From: Profundibacter amoris
GTDB lineage: Bacteria > Pseudomonadota > Alphaproteobacteria > Rhodobacterales > Rhodobacteraceae
Assembly: GCF_003544895.1 (NCBI RefSeq)
Contig: NZ_CP032125.1
Span: forward strand, 124,001-188,000
Reading direction: 5' to 3'
DNA length: 64,000 nt
Shown: piece after piece, positions 27,952 to 36,825 of the stretch
Position numbering within the stretch: the first letter of the stretch is position 1
Layout of the letters: every line of letters starts with the position of its first letter
Made by a program: the position numbers and the translations under genes
Notes under the pieces: generated by a model
Database searches by the model: none
Seen by the model: only the letters and a program-made list of their open reading frames with translations
Told to the model about the DNA's origin: nothing

Positions 27952-28731
27952 ATGTCTGAATCCGCAACCGCACGCGCCCAGATGTCCATTTCGGACGAGG
28001 TGGCAATCGAAATCACCAATATGAACAAATGGTATGGCGCCTTTCACGTTCTGAAAGACATCAACCTGACGGTTCATCGCGGTGAACGGATCGTGGTTTG
28101 TGGCCCTTCGGGGTCAGGTAAATCCACATTGATCCGCTGCATCAACCGGCTTGAGGAACATCAGGAAGGAACAATCATTGTCGACGGAACCGAGCTGTCC
28201 TCGGATCTGAAAAACATCGACAAGATCCGGTCCGAGGTTGGCATGTGTTTCCAGCACTTCAACCTGTTCCCGCATCTGACCATTCTGGAAAATTGCACAT
28301 TGGCACCGATCTGGGTTCGCAAGACACCCAAGGCCGAGGCCGAAGCAACCGCGATGCATTTCCTTGAAAAGGTGAAGATCCCCGAGCAGGCCGACAAATA
28401 CCCCGGCCAGTTGTCCGGTGGTCAGCAACAGCGTGTGGCGATTGCCCGCTCGCTGTGTATGAAGCCGCGCATCATGCTGTTTGACGAGCCGACATCGGCG
28501 CTGGACCCCGAGATGATCAAAGAGGTTCTGGATACGATGATCGAGCTGGCCGAAGAAGGCATGACGATGATCTGTGTGACCCACGAAATGGGCTTTGCCC
28601 AGGCCGTGGCAAACCGCGTTATCTTTATGGATCAGGGGCAGATTGTGGAGCAGAATGAACCCAAAGAGTTCTTCAACAACCCACAATCCGATCGCACCAA
28701 ACTGTTCCTGAGCCAGATTCTGGGCCACTAG
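27952..28731 (+). CDS. aapP: General L-amino-acid ABC transporter, ATP-binding protein
   Basis: Cytoplasmic ATPase powering AapQM. The 259-residue product has Walker [10 protein letters not shown] near residues 50-58, signature LSGGQQQR near 157, Walker [13 protein letters not shown] near 176 and the switch His in VTHEMGFA. It is a GlnQ-type polar amino acid ATPase. A GGAG ribosome binding site precedes it and a strong terminator follows. Confidence 0.96.
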   Translation: MSESATARAQMSISDEVAIEITNMNKWYGAFHVLKDINLTVHRGERIVVCGPSGSGKSTLIRCINRLEEHQEGTIIVDGTELSSDLKNIDKIRSEVGMCFQHFNLFPHLTILENCTLAPIWVRKTPKAEAEATAMHFLEKVKIPEQADKYPGQLSGGQQQRVAIARSLCMKPRIMLFDEPTSALDPEMIKEVLDTMIELAEEGMTMICVTHEMGFAQAVANRVIFMDQGQIVEQNEPKEFFNNPQSDRTKLFLSQILGH

Positions 28732-28749
28732 GAACAAGCAAACCAAACA

Positions 28750-28783
28750 AAAAGCCCCGTGCGAAATGCGCGGGGCTTTTTGT
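28750..28783 (+). terminator. Intrinsic terminator of the aap operon
   Basis: AAAAAGCCCCG and CGGGGCTTTTT flank an inner TGCG/GCG-containing loop. The A-run and T-run make it bidirectional, serving both aapP and the convergent aminotransferase gene. Confidence 0.9.
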
Positions 28784-28801
28784 GTTTTTGGCTGCGGTGA
28801 C

Positions 28802-30118
28802 TTAAGTCAGACCGTCCAGTGTTTTCTTCAACTTCTCCATCATCTCGTCGATATGGGATTTTTCGGAAATGAACATCGGCGACAGAATTCCGCAATCACC
28901 TGTGAATTTCACATGCATTCCGTTCCAGAACAGATCAACCTGCGCCTGCCCGCCACGCTGGCCCGGTTTGCCGTTCGATTTCAGCTCGACCCCCGCGGCC
29001 ATGCCGATCCCGCGGATGTCCTTGACCATCGGATGATCCCTTAGCTGGTAAACCGAATCCAGAAAATAGGGCGACATAGTAGCGGCGCGGCCATACATAT
29101 CGTCATCCTCGTAAATCGACAGCGCGGCCAGACCGGCGGCACAGGCGGCGGGGTGGCCGGAATAGGTGTAGCCGTGGAAAAACTCGATCGCGCCGGGTGC
29201 TGCCTTGTCGGAAATCACATCATGGATATTATCGGTTGTGGCCACGGCCCCCATCGGAATGGACCCGTTGGTCAGCGCCTTGGCCATCGTCATGATATCG
29301 GGTGTCACGCCAAAGGCATCGGCGGCAAATTTCCCGCCGATACGGCCAAAGCCGGTTATCACCTCGTCAAATACCAGCAAAATTCCGTTTTCATCGCAAA
29401 TCTGGCGCAACCGTTCCAGATAACCAACCGGCGGGGCAAGGATGCCGGTAGAGCCGGCAACGGGTTCGACAAAACAGGCGGCAATGGTTTGCCCGCCGAA
29501 TGTATCCACTGCACGCTGCAAATCCTCGGCCAGTTCCACGCCGGTTTGCGGCTGACCGCGCACCATCAACTCGTCCGCGTTCCATGTGTGGCGCATCATG
29601 ACGATGTTGGGCATCACAGCCGGAAATGATTTGCGATTATTCACCAACCCCGACAGCGAAACGCCACCGATGTTCACCCCGTGATAGGCCCGTTCGCGCG
29701 ACACAAACCGCGTGCGGTCATTTCCCATGGCAGAATGATAAGCCATCACCATTTTCAACGCGGTATCTATGGCTTCGGACCCCGAATTAACGAAAAAGAC
29801 GTGGTTGAAGTCCTCGGGCAACAGGCGCGCCAGTTTTTCGGCCAAGGCAAAGCTAAGCGGATGGGACGATCCGAAGGGCGAAACATAGGTCGTCATCTGC
29901 ATCGCGTCATGCACCGCTTCGATTATTTTCGGGTGGCAGTGGCCGGCGGGGCTGCAGAATAAACCGCTGGAGCCGTCAATCACTTTGCCGCCTTTGTGGT
30001 CGGTCATATAGACGCCGCTGGCCTGTGTGATCAGGCGCGGGTTTTCCTTGAACCCCTTGTTGTCGGTAAACGGCATCCAGTATTCCGCGAGCGAATTTGT
30101 TTTCACGTCAAAAGCCAT
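28802..30118 (-). CDS. Omega-amino acid:pyruvate aminotransferase (class III)
   Basis: Predicted PLP-dependent transaminase moving the amino group of an omega-amino compound such as beta-alanine to pyruvate. The 438-residue product opens with the beta-alanine-pyruvate type pattern YWMPFTDNKGFKENPRL, has the cofactor motifs FVNSGSEAID and YHGVNIGGVSLSG, the Asp in LVFDEVITGFGR and the PLP lysine in TMAKALTNGSIPMGA near residue 280. I chose the ATG at 30118, because a longer frame would run into the divergent regulator. Taurine, hypotaurine or a polyamine-derived amine are also possible substrates. It is transcribed divergently from the MocR-type regulator, whose probable sites overlap its promoter. 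Confidence 0.92.
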   Translation of the reverse strand: MAFDVKTNSLAEYWMPFTDNKGFKENPRLITQASGVYMTDHKGGKVIDGSSGLFCSPAGHCHPKIIEAVHDAMQMTTYVSPFGSSHPLSFALAEKLARLLPEDFNHVFFVNSGSEAIDTALKMVMAYHSAMGNDRTRFVSRERAYHGVNIGGVSLSGLVNNRKSFPAVMPNIVMMRHTWNADELMVRGQPQTGVELAEDLQRAVDTFGGQTIAACFVEPVAGSTGILAPPVGYLERLRQICDENGILLVFDEVITGFGRIGGKFAADAFGVTPDIMTMAKALTNGSIPMGAVATTDNIHDVISDKAAPGAIEFFHGYTYSGHPAACAAGLAALSIYEDDDMYGRAATMSPYFLDSVYQLRDHPMVKDIRGIGMAAGVELKSNGKPGQRGGQAQVDLFWNGMHVKFTGDCGILSPMFISEKSHIDEMMEKLKKTLDGLT

Positions 30119-30181
30119 GATCGGGTCCTTATCGTCGAATTGTAATGGGGTGTGGCGCGCGATTGCGCCGGATTTCGAGTT

Positions 30182-30187
30182 TGACAT
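30182..30187 (+). promoter_or_regulatory. Consensus -35 box for the MocR-type gene
   Basis: TTGACA (30182-30187) is a perfect -35 on the plus strand. The best -10 options are 18-19 bases on (TTCCAT or TCCATA) and run into the second repeat of the putative operator, which fits negative autoregulation. Confidence 0.35.
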
Positions 30188-30242
30188 TAGGAGCCGGCTG
30201 TGAATTCCATAGGGCCAGTTGAAAACCGAATATAAGGCCAGA
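30185..30242 (-). promoter_or_regulatory. MocR-type direct repeat and promoter of the aminotransferase gene
   Basis: On the minus strand CTGGCCTTAT (30242-30233) and CTGGCCCTAT (30219-30210) form a direct repeat with a 23-base period. Exactly 19 bases after the second copy is TAATGT (30190-30185), a plausible -10. The R. capsulatus MocR-type regulator TauR is known to bind CTGGAC-type direct repeats. Site and promoter also overlap the start region of the divergent regulator gene, so autoregulation is likely. Confidence 0.6.
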
Positions 30243-30252
30243 TGAACCCGCC

Positions 30253-31716
30253 ATGCCGCTTGTTGAAGACACCTTTTTTCTGGACCCGAATTTTCAGGGC
30301 ACATTGCAAAGCCAGATTCAACAGATCGTGGCCTCGGCCATTCTGGCGGGGCGTTTGCAGGCTGGGGAAAAGCTGCCATCATCGCGTAAGCTGGCGGAAC
30401 ATTTGGGAATTTCACGGATTACAGTGACACTGGCCTATCACGAACTGGTGGCGGATGATTACATCAAATCTGCCAACCGGTCGGGCTATTACGTATCCGA
30501 AACCGCGCCGATGGTGCCCTTGCCCGCCATCAAAGGCGAGATGCACAAGGATACGGTGGATTGGACGAAAGCCGTTCAGCGCGATTTTACCGGCGGCAAG
30601 ACAGTCAAGAAAAACTATAATTGGCGCAGTTATCCCTATCCGTTCATGTATGGTCAGCCGGACCCCGACCTGTTCAATCAGGCCAGCTGGCGGTTGTGCG
30701 CAATGCAGGCGCTGGGGAAGAAGGAATTCGACAGCTTGACCTCGGATTACGCCGAACAGGATGATCCCGAGCTGATCAATTTCATCGCCCGCCACACCCT
30801 GCCACGGCGCGGGATTCTGGCGCGGCCGGAACAGATACTGGTGACGGTCGGGGCGCAGAACGCGCTGTGGATGGCGGCGCAGATATTGTTGAATGAAAGA
30901 CGCGCGGCAGCCTACGAAAACCCCGGCTACCACGGCATCCGCGAGATTTTGCGCCACACAGGTTGCACCCAGTTTCCGGTGGAAATTGACGATCAGGGCC
31001 TGCCGCCGGATATGCTGCCGGACGGGCTAAACGCGCTGTTCATCACACCCAGCCACCAATGCCCGACAACCACAACCATGCCGATGGACCGGCGGCGCGA
31101 ATTGCTGCGGCTGGCGAATGAACGCAATTTTCTGATTGTCGAGGATGACTATGAATTCGAGATGAGTTTCCTGAAGCCCCCGTCGCCCGCGCTAAAGTCG
31201 CTGGATGAAGACGGGCGGGTGATCTATGTCGGCAGCTTTTCCAAGTCGCTTTTCCCGGGTTTGCGGTTGGGATATCTGGTCGGGTCAGAGCCATTCATCG
31301 AACAGGCGCGCGCGTTGCGGTTGGCATCATTGCGCCACCCACCGGGATATATGCAGCGCACTACCGCGTATTTTCTGGGGCTTGGGCATTACGATGCAAT
31401 GATCAAACGGATGCGCGGGGTTTACCAGAAACGGCGGCAGGTAACGGCACAGGCGCTGGCCAATACCGAGATGAAAGTGGCCGGCCGCGCATCATTTGGT
31501 GGGTCGGGTTTCTGGGTCGAGGCACCCGAACGGGTGGATACCGAGGTATTGCGCCACAGACTGGCCGATAACGGGGTTTTGATCGAGGCGGGAAACCCTT
31601 TTTTTGCCGGTGAGGATAGTCCGCGCAATTTTTTCAGGCTGGCATATTCCTCTATTTCGTCAGAGCGTATTCCAGAGGGTATCCGCCGGATTTCCCAAGC
31701 AATTAAAGAGTATTAG
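30253..31716 (+). CDS. MocR-family (GntR/aminotransferase-fold) transcriptional regulator
   Basis: A 487-residue regulator with an N-terminal GntR winged helix (residues 17-82, LPSSRKLAEHLGISRITVTL) joined to a class I aminotransferase-like domain (residues 110-487). The PLP-binding lysine lies in YVGSFSKSLFPGLRLGY near residue 325, and FLIVEDDYEFEM precedes it. Such regulators use PLP or its amine adduct as effector, and TauR and PdxR are relatives. Divergent placement from an omega-aminotransferase argues for control of amine catabolism. Confidence 0.93.
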   Translation: MPLVEDTFFLDPNFQGTLQSQIQQIVASAILAGRLQAGEKLPSSRKLAEHLGISRITVTLAYHELVADDYIKSANRSGYYVSETAPMVPLPAIKGEMHKDTVDWTKAVQRDFTGGKTVKKNYNWRSYPYPFMYGQPDPDLFNQASWRLCAMQALGKKEFDSLTSDYAEQDDPELINFIARHTLPRRGILARPEQILVTVGAQNALWMAAQILLNERRAAAYENPGYHGIREILRHTGCTQFPVEIDDQGLPPDMLPDGLNALFITPSHQCPTTTTMPMDRRRELLRLANERNFLIVEDDYEFEMSFLKPPSPALKSLDEDGRVIYVGSFSKSLFPGLRLGYLVGSEPFIEQARALRLASLRHPPGYMQRTTAYFLGLGHYDAMIKRMRGVYQKRRQVTAQALANTEMKVAGRASFGGSGFWVEAPERVDTEVLRHRLADNGVLIEAGNPFFAGEDSPRNFFRLAYSSISSERIPEGIRRISQAIKEY

Positions 31717-31796
31717 GAAATATCACTGGCAGATGTTAATATCAAATACACAACAGAAATCGAATTCAGTTCTACAGAAAACCGCAGATTCTTAAA

Positions 31797-31853
31797 CTGG
31801 ATATACGGGACGCCAAAACTGGACATATACGCTTGCCTTATTGGTGTTAAACT
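31797..31853 (+). promoter_or_regulatory. MocR-type direct repeat and promoter of the ABC transporter operon
   Basis: CTGGATATAC (31797-31806) and CTGGACATAT (31819-31828) form a direct repeat with a 22-base period. Exactly 19 bases later is TAAACT (31848-31853), a plausible -10, with no good -35, as expected of an activator-dependent promoter. The layout copies the one upstream of the aminotransferase. The rest of the 288-base gap to the binding-protein gene is an AT-rich leader in which I see no gene. Confidence 0.6.
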
Positions 31854-32004
31854 ATTTCTGTTTTGCGTGGCGTTTTTATCATTCTTGCCGCTGCGCTGTC
31901 ACAAAAACGAGACATAAAGTCCTTAAATAGCAAAGAGTGTGCAAGACTGTTAACCGAGGGTCGCCGCATTGGTGCCCCGCAATTCTCCGGGAGGGAGAAA
32001 CTAC

Positions 32005-33147
32005 ATGACCAAAACCAACTCAACTTTCAATCGCCGTTCATTTCTGAAATCGGGCACGGCTGTCGGTGCTGCTGCACTGGCCACACCTGCACTGGTTTCC
32101 AAGGCGCTTGCCTCGTCCGGTGAAATGACGCTGATGGACTGGTCGGATTACTGGCCCGAAGAAATGCTGGCCCAGTTCACATCCGAAACCGGTATCAAAG
32201 TGAACTACATCGGTATCGGTTCAAACGAAGAACTGATCAACAAGATGAAAGCCTCGAATGGTGCTGGCGCTGACCTGATCGGCCCGACCAACAACCGTTC
32301 GCTTCAGTGGGGGCCGCTGGACCTGCTTCAGCCCTTCGACATGAGCCGCATCAACATTGACGCAGCAAACCCCGCGATGGCCAAAATCGGCCCTGACGCA
32401 TGGGATTTCGGCGGCAAAGGCAACACATGGATCCCGCACATCTGGGGTACAGAAGGCATGGCATGGCGCGTTGACAAATGGGCACCTGCCCGTGCAGACG
32501 GTGTTCCGTCCTATGGCGAAATCTGGTCCGACGAAAACGCCGGCAAAACCATGATCCGCGCGCACTCGGGTATGCTGTGTGCCGGTCTGTTCATGGAAGC
32601 ATCCGGCCAGATGGATCCTGGTTCGGTTTGGGCCGCTTACGAGTCCGAAGAGAACATGCGCAAGACTTGGGCCAAGATCACCGATTGGTGTATCGCCCGC
32701 AAAGGCAACCTGAAACTGATCTGGAACGACGCCGACAGCCAGAAGAACGGCCTGTTGAATGATGGTGTTGTTGTTGGCCAGACTTGGGATGGTCCACCGC
32801 TGGCGCTGAAAACAGCTGGCGAGCCGGTAACATATCAGGCGCCTGCCGAAGGTGCGATGGCCTGGGTTGATGGTCTGGCAATGCCGAAGGGTGCCAAGAA
32901 CATTGACGAGGTTTATGAACTGATCAAGTTCTCTTACAACCCCGAGAATGCCGGTAAGGCAATCGACAAGCATGGCTACAACTCGCCGATTCTGGGTGCT
33001 GACAAATTTGCATCCGAAAACTATGCGAAAAACTTTGCCGAAGCCTATCCTGGCGATGCGCTGGCAAATCTGAACGCATGGCCGGCCGAGGCACCTTGGT
33101 ATGCCGACATCCGCACCGAGTTTGTGAACAAGTTCCAAAGCTCTTAA
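32005..33147 (+). CDS. Polyamine-type ABC transporter, substrate-binding protein
   Basis: Periplasmic binding protein of the PotD/PotF family, 380 residues. The N-terminus has a twin-arginine signal (NRRSFLKSGTAVGAAALATP) with probable cleavage near residue 35. The mature part starts GEMTLMDWSDYWPEEML and contains the two-lobe pattern with LIGPTNNRSLQWG and TQ-like hinge segments. The ATG at 32005 has GGGAGGGAG before it, so an upstream in-frame start is unlikely. Substrate could be putrescine, spermidine or another amine. A hairpin follows the stop. Confidence 0.9.
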   Translation: MTKTNSTFNRRSFLKSGTAVGAAALATPALVSKALASSGEMTLMDWSDYWPEEMLAQFTSETGIKVNYIGIGSNEELINKMKASNGAGADLIGPTNNRSLQWGPLDLLQPFDMSRINIDAANPAMAKIGPDAWDFGGKGNTWIPHIWGTEGMAWRVDKWAPARADGVPSYGEIWSDENAGKTMIRAHSGMLCAGLFMEASGQMDPGSVWAAYESEENMRKTWAKITDWCIARKGNLKLIWNDADSQKNGLLNDGVVVGQTWDGPPLALKTAGEPVTYQAPAEGAMAWVDGLAMPKGAKNIDEVYELIKFSYNPENAGKAIDKHGYNSPILGADKFASENYAKNFAEAYPGDALANLNAWPAEAPWYADIRTEFVNKFQSS

Positions 33148-33162
33148 GCGAAGAAATAAAAC

Positions 33163-33192
33163 TGTCCGGCTGCATTGATGTGTGGCCGGACA
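33163..33192 (+). terminator. Attenuating hairpin after the binding-protein gene
   Basis: TGTCCGGC and GCCGGACA form a perfect 8-bp stem with a 14-base loop, followed by TCTGTTTT. As in the aap operon, partial termination after the first gene would favour the binding protein over the rest. Confidence 0.6.
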
Positions 33193-33268
33193 TCTGTTTT
33201 CAGGCCTGGCGCCTGACATGAAGGGCCCGAAGCGGTCCGGTGACTGAATGCAAAACGGGGATAATCAC

Positions 33269-34381
33269 ATGGGTTCTGGTGTAGCTGTTGATCTGGAAAA
33301 TGTCTGGATCAAATTCGGGGATTTTGTCGCGGTTCGCGAGGCAAATGTTCACATCAACGGCGGTGAATTCTTCTCGTTCCTTGGCCCGTCGGGTTGTGGG
33401 AAAACCACCATCCTGCGCGCGGTTTCCGGCTTTCTCGAGCCGTCCGACGGCCGCGTTCTGATTGGTGGAAACGATATGGCGGGCATCGGCCCGAACAAAC
33501 GCCCAACCGCGTTGATCTTTCAAAACCTGGCGCTGTTCCCGCTGATGAAGGTCTGGGAAAACATTTCCTTTTCAATGGAAGTGACAGGGGCAAGTGCCGC
33601 CGAACGCCGCAAGCGGGCGGACGAGTTGCTGGATATGATCGCGCTGGACGGGCAGGGTGACAAACTGCCAAGCGAATTGTCGGGCGGTCAGAAACAGCGT
33701 GTGGCGATTGCCCGCGCATTATGCGCCAACCCCGATGTTTTGTTGCTGGACGAACCCCTGTCGGCCCTTGACCTGAAGCTGCGCCAGCACATGCGCACCG
33801 AGCTGCGCGAGATCCAGCAGCGGGTTGGAATTACCTTTATCTACATCACCCACGACCAGGGCGAGGCCCTGACCATGTCGGACAGTGTAGCGGTGATGAA
33901 GGCCGGTGTGATCGACCAGATCGACACGGGGCACAATGTATACGACAACCCGTCAACTCCGTTTGTTGCCTCTTTTGTGGGCGAGAACAACGTGTTCCGC
34001 GGCAAGGTAAAATCCATCAGCGGCGAACAGGCAATCATCAGCACAAACCGCTCTGGCGACCTGCTGGCGCGGGTTACGCCAACGCAAGTGGGCAAGCTGG
34101 GCGTTGGCGATGATGCGATGATGTTCATCCGTCCCGAGGCGCTGGAGCTGGGCGCGGCAACGGGGAACGACAAAACCACCATTTCCGCCAATGTGGTGAA
34201 CGAGGAATTCGAAGGGAATTCCTTTAGCGTGTTTCTGGAAGGGGATGGCGGCAAGTCGATCAAAATGGCGGTTCCCAATGTCGGGCAGGATCATATTTCC
34301 GACAAGGGTGTCAACCTGTCGCTGCATTACGATGTGAATAATGCGGTGGTCATGCCCGCCGGCGAACTGGCGTCGGAATAG
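33269..34381 (+). CDS. Polyamine-type ABC transporter, ATP-binding protein
   Basis: ATPase of the PotA type, 370 residues. Walker A GPSGCGKTT is near residues 40-48, signature LSGGQKQR near 138, Walker B VLLLDEPLSALD near 158 and the switch His in ITHDQGEA. A C-terminal TOBE-like domain (residues 245-370) contains FIRPEALELG. I prefer the ATG at 33269, with ACGGGGAT upstream; the ATG at 33248 would add seven residues (MQNGDNH) and cannot be excluded. Confidence 0.92.
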   Translation: MGSGVAVDLENVWIKFGDFVAVREANVHINGGEFFSFLGPSGCGKTTILRAVSGFLEPSDGRVLIGGNDMAGIGPNKRPTALIFQNLALFPLMKVWENISFSMEVTGASAAERRKRADELLDMIALDGQGDKLPSELSGGQKQRVAIARALCANPDVLLLDEPLSALDLKLRQHMRTELREIQQRVGITFIYITHDQGEALTMSDSVAVMKAGVIDQIDTGHNVYDNPSTPFVASFVGENNVFRGKVKSISGEQAIISTNRSGDLLARVTPTQVGKLGVGDDAMMFIRPEALELGAATGNDKTTISANVVNEEFEGNSFSVFLEGDGGKSIKMAVPNVGQDHISDKGVNLSLHYDVNNAVVMPAGELASE

Positions 34382-34389
34382 GGGGTGTC

Positions 34390-35499
34390 ATGAAAAATAT
34401 TTCTGCTCAGCAAGAAGGGCTTTGGAAGTTCTTGAAATTTTTCACTGGTGGCATAGCCGTAGCGCTAGTTGCGTCATTGCTTTTTCGCCATTTTATAATG
34501 GATGGTAGTTCTCCTTTAGACTCCTGGATAACGGTTTTAACAATTGTTTTGGCCATAGTTGTTTTTGGTCTATTTGTTAAACTCTATTTAACCGAATTCT
34601 TCAGGAACAACGGTGTCGTGATGGGCAGCCTTTTGATGGGGCTGGTCGGGTTCTGGCTGATCTTTCTGGTGATCCTGCCGCAGCTTTCGATGCTGGATTA
34701 TTCCTTCCGTTTTAATCTGCCTCCCTCAGAGGAATACGGGCCAAAGGATGTCTACACGCTGAGTAACTACCAGCATCTGATTTACGGGTCCGACAAGACC
34801 CACCAGACCTATAACACCGTCGATTTGATGGTGTTCGTGCGCACCATTATTGCGGCCATGGCCGTAACGATATTCAACATCTTTCTGTGCTATCCGCTGG
34901 CCTATTTTCTGGGGCAATCCAAAGGCTCGGGCTTTGTCCGGTTGCTGGTTGTGCTTCTGATCATCCCCTACTGGATCAACGAAATTCTGCGGGCCTTTGC
35001 GTTGCGGATCATCTTTGGCGACAGCGGTTTGCTGAACGAAGCCCTGATGTTCCTGCACCTGACCAAAGAGCCGATCGATTTTATCCGACAGGATATCGCG
35101 CTCTATGCCGGTCTGGGCTATGCCTATATCCTGCTGATGCTGTTCCCGATGTACAACGTGATCGAAAGTCTGGACCGCAACCAGATCGAGGCGGCGCGCG
35201 ATATGGGGGCCAGCTGGCCGCGTATCCATCGCCGGATCGTTATTCCACATGCCAAACCCGGTATCGTTTCCGGTGCCACGATGGTGTTCATGCTGTCCGC
35301 CGGTGCGCTGGCCGCGCCACAAATTCTGGGCGGTCCAAGCAGCCTATGGTTTACCCAGCTGGTTTACCAGTGGTTCTTCAACTCGCTTAACTGGCATCAG
35401 GGGGCGGCCTATGCGATCGTTCTGCTGGTCTCTACCATCATCATCGTTCTGACGGTGATGCGCATCTTCAAGGTGAACATGGGGGACATCGGCAAATGA
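34390..35499 (+). CDS. Polyamine-type ABC transporter, permease (PotB-like) with N-terminal extension
   Basis: Inner-membrane permease, 369 residues. The PotB-like core (six membrane segments) begins near residue 75 (NNGVVMGSLLMGLVGFWLIF), and the EAA loop is near residues 265-285 (IEAARDMGASWPRIHRR). The first 75 residues are an extra piece with two more predicted membrane helices (near residues 14-35 and 44-68). Their DNA (34390-34600) is clearly AT-richer and uses codons such as TTT, TTA and ATA unlike the rest of the operon. The extension may be a later addition. Confidence 0.88.
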   Translation: MKNISAQQEGLWKFLKFFTGGIAVALVASLLFRHFIMDGSSPLDSWITVLTIVLAIVVFGLFVKLYLTEFFRNNGVVMGSLLMGLVGFWLIFLVILPQLSMLDYSFRFNLPPSEEYGPKDVYTLSNYQHLIYGSDKTHQTYNTVDLMVFVRTIIAAMAVTIFNIFLCYPLAYFLGQSKGSGFVRLLVVLLIIPYWINEILRAFALRIIFGDSGLLNEALMFLHLTKEPIDFIRQDIALYAGLGYAYILLMLFPMYNVIESLDRNQIEAARDMGASWPRIHRRIVIPHAKPGIVSGATMVFMLSAGALAAPQILGGPSSLWFTQLVYQWFFNSLNWHQGAAYAIVLLVSTIIIVLTVMRIFKVNMGDIGK

Positions 35500-36776
35500 A
35501 CAGTAAATCCCTTATCCGCATTTCCCTTGGTGTCTATCTGATCATCTTCTTCAGCTACCTTCTGGGGCCGCTGGTGGTGATGAGCCTGACCGCCTTCAAC
35601 TCATCCGGCTTTCCATCGGTTTCACCCTGGGCCTGTTTCACCTATGAATGGTTTAATGTGCTATGGAATGACAGCGCAATTCGCGAAGGTATTTTTTACA
35701 GCGTAATCATCGGCCTTGGCACGGTTGCCCTGTCGGTTTCGATGGGTCTGGCGGCATCAATCGTGCTGACACAGGTCTGGGCCAAATTCCGCTCTACCTA
35801 TTACACGCTGATCATCGCGCCAATTCTGGTGCCCGGTGTTGTTCTGGGTATTTCGACGCTGGTGTTCTGGGACCGGTTTGGTACATTTCTGGGGGCGGGG
35901 GATGGCTCGCTGCTGTCTAACTTGTTCCACAACGGGATTTTCCTGACCATCCTTGGCCAGTCTTCGTTCATTGCGTCCTATGCGATGCTGGTGTTTGTTG
36001 CCCGCCTTCAACGGTTCGACCCCGGCCTGACCGAAGCCGCGCTGGACCTTGGGGCGACCCACACACAGGCGTTTCGCAAAATCCTGTTGCCGTTCATGCG
36101 GCCGGCGATTGCGTCTGCCGCGGTGCTGGCGTTTCTGGCTTCGTTCGAGAACTATAACACCACCACCTTTACCATCGTTGACTATAAAACCCTGACGACG
36201 GTTCTGGCGCAAAAAGTGCGCCTTGGGATCAACCCGTCAATTTCCGCATTGGCGTTTATCATCATTACCCTGACGGTATTTGCAGCATTGGCATTCGAGG
36301 CCTACCGCCGCAATCAAGCACGCCAAGAAGCTGTCAAACAGGGCAAGGCCAAGGTGAAATCCGGTGGCATCCTGCCGTCCTTCATGACGGGCAATCCTGC
36401 GGCAATCGTATTTGTTCTGCTGGCTTTTGTGGCGATTGTCATGATCGGCACGGCCCAGAAATACAGCCCCGAGCAGTGTAAAATCCAGGTGCGCGAGGCC
36501 AAACAGGCCGAAATCCAGCGCCGCATCAAAGAACTGCAAGAGCAACGCCTGATCAGGTCGCAATCCGAAGCGCGCCAGGGACCGGATATCTTTGGTGCCC
36601 CGGAAGAAGACACGGGTGGCAAACCCAGTGGCGCCTTTGGTGGTGTGTTCGCGCCGGGTAACCTGTCTGATGACGGGGATACGCAAGAGCCTGAAGCGGA
36701 AAAACCATCGGGTGGCAGTGGCGCCTTTGGTGGTGTATTCGCCCCGACCAATCTGGACAATGGCGAAGGCAACTAA
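35496..36776 (+). CDS. Polyamine-type ABC transporter, permease (PotC-like) with C-terminal extension
   Basis: Second inner-membrane permease, 426 residues. The usual PotC-like core spans residues 1-270, with the EAA loop near 175-195 (LTEAALDLGATHTQAFRKIL). It is followed by a linker, an extra membrane helix (near residues 298-317), a charged stretch likely to form a coiled coil (AKQAEIQRRIKELQEQR) and a low-complexity tail with two copies of SGAFGGVFAP (90-base repeat, DNA near 36627 and 36717). The start overlaps the potB-like stop by four bases. The extra helix should place the tail in the periplasm. Confidence 0.88.
   Translation: MNSKSLIRISLGVYLIIFFSYLLGPLVVMSLTAFNSSGFPSVSPWACFTYEWFNVLWNDSAIREGIFYSVIIGLGTVALSVSMGLAASIVLTQVWAKFRSTYYTLIIAPILVPGVVLGISTLVFWDRFGTFLGAGDGSLLSNLFHNGIFLTILGQSSFIASYAMLVFVARLQRFDPGLTEAALDLGATHTQAFRKILLPFMRPAIASAAVLAFLASFENYNTTTFTIVDYKTLTTVLAQKVRLGINPSISALAFIIITLTVFAALAFEAYRRNQARQEAVKQGKAKVKSGGILPSFMTGNPAAIVFVLLAFVAIVMIGTAQKYSPEQCKIQVREAKQAEIQRRIKELQEQRLIRSQSEARQGPDIFGAPEEDTGGKPSGAFGGVFAPGNLSDDGDTQEPEAEKPSGGSGAFGGVFAPTNLDNGEGN
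36627..36764 (+). repeat. Tandem SGAFGGVFAP-coding repeat in the permease tail
   Basis: Two near-identical stretches of DNA starting near 36627 and 36717 code for SGAFGGVFAPGNL and SGAFGGVFAPTNL. The period is 90 bases. The repeat is inside the last part of the PotC-like gene and is not explained by the permease fold. Confidence 0.8.
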
Positions 36777-36782
36777 GCTAAG

Positions 36783-36804
36783 GGGCCACCGGACATGGTG
36801 GCCC
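36783..36804 (+). terminator. Hairpin between permease gene and phosphoesterase gene
   Basis: GGGCCACC and GGTGGCCC form a perfect 8-bp stem with loop GGACAT directly after the permease stop. No T-tract follows, so this is more likely a stabilising or attenuating element. The next gene starts 22 bases later. Confidence 0.5.
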
Positions 36805-36825
36805 TGACCGCGAAGGGGGACGGGG

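Noticed and set aside
30119-30415. A longer aminotransferase start upstream of 30118
   Set aside because: It would overlap the MocR-type gene and its promoter, and the extra 99 residues do not resemble the family.
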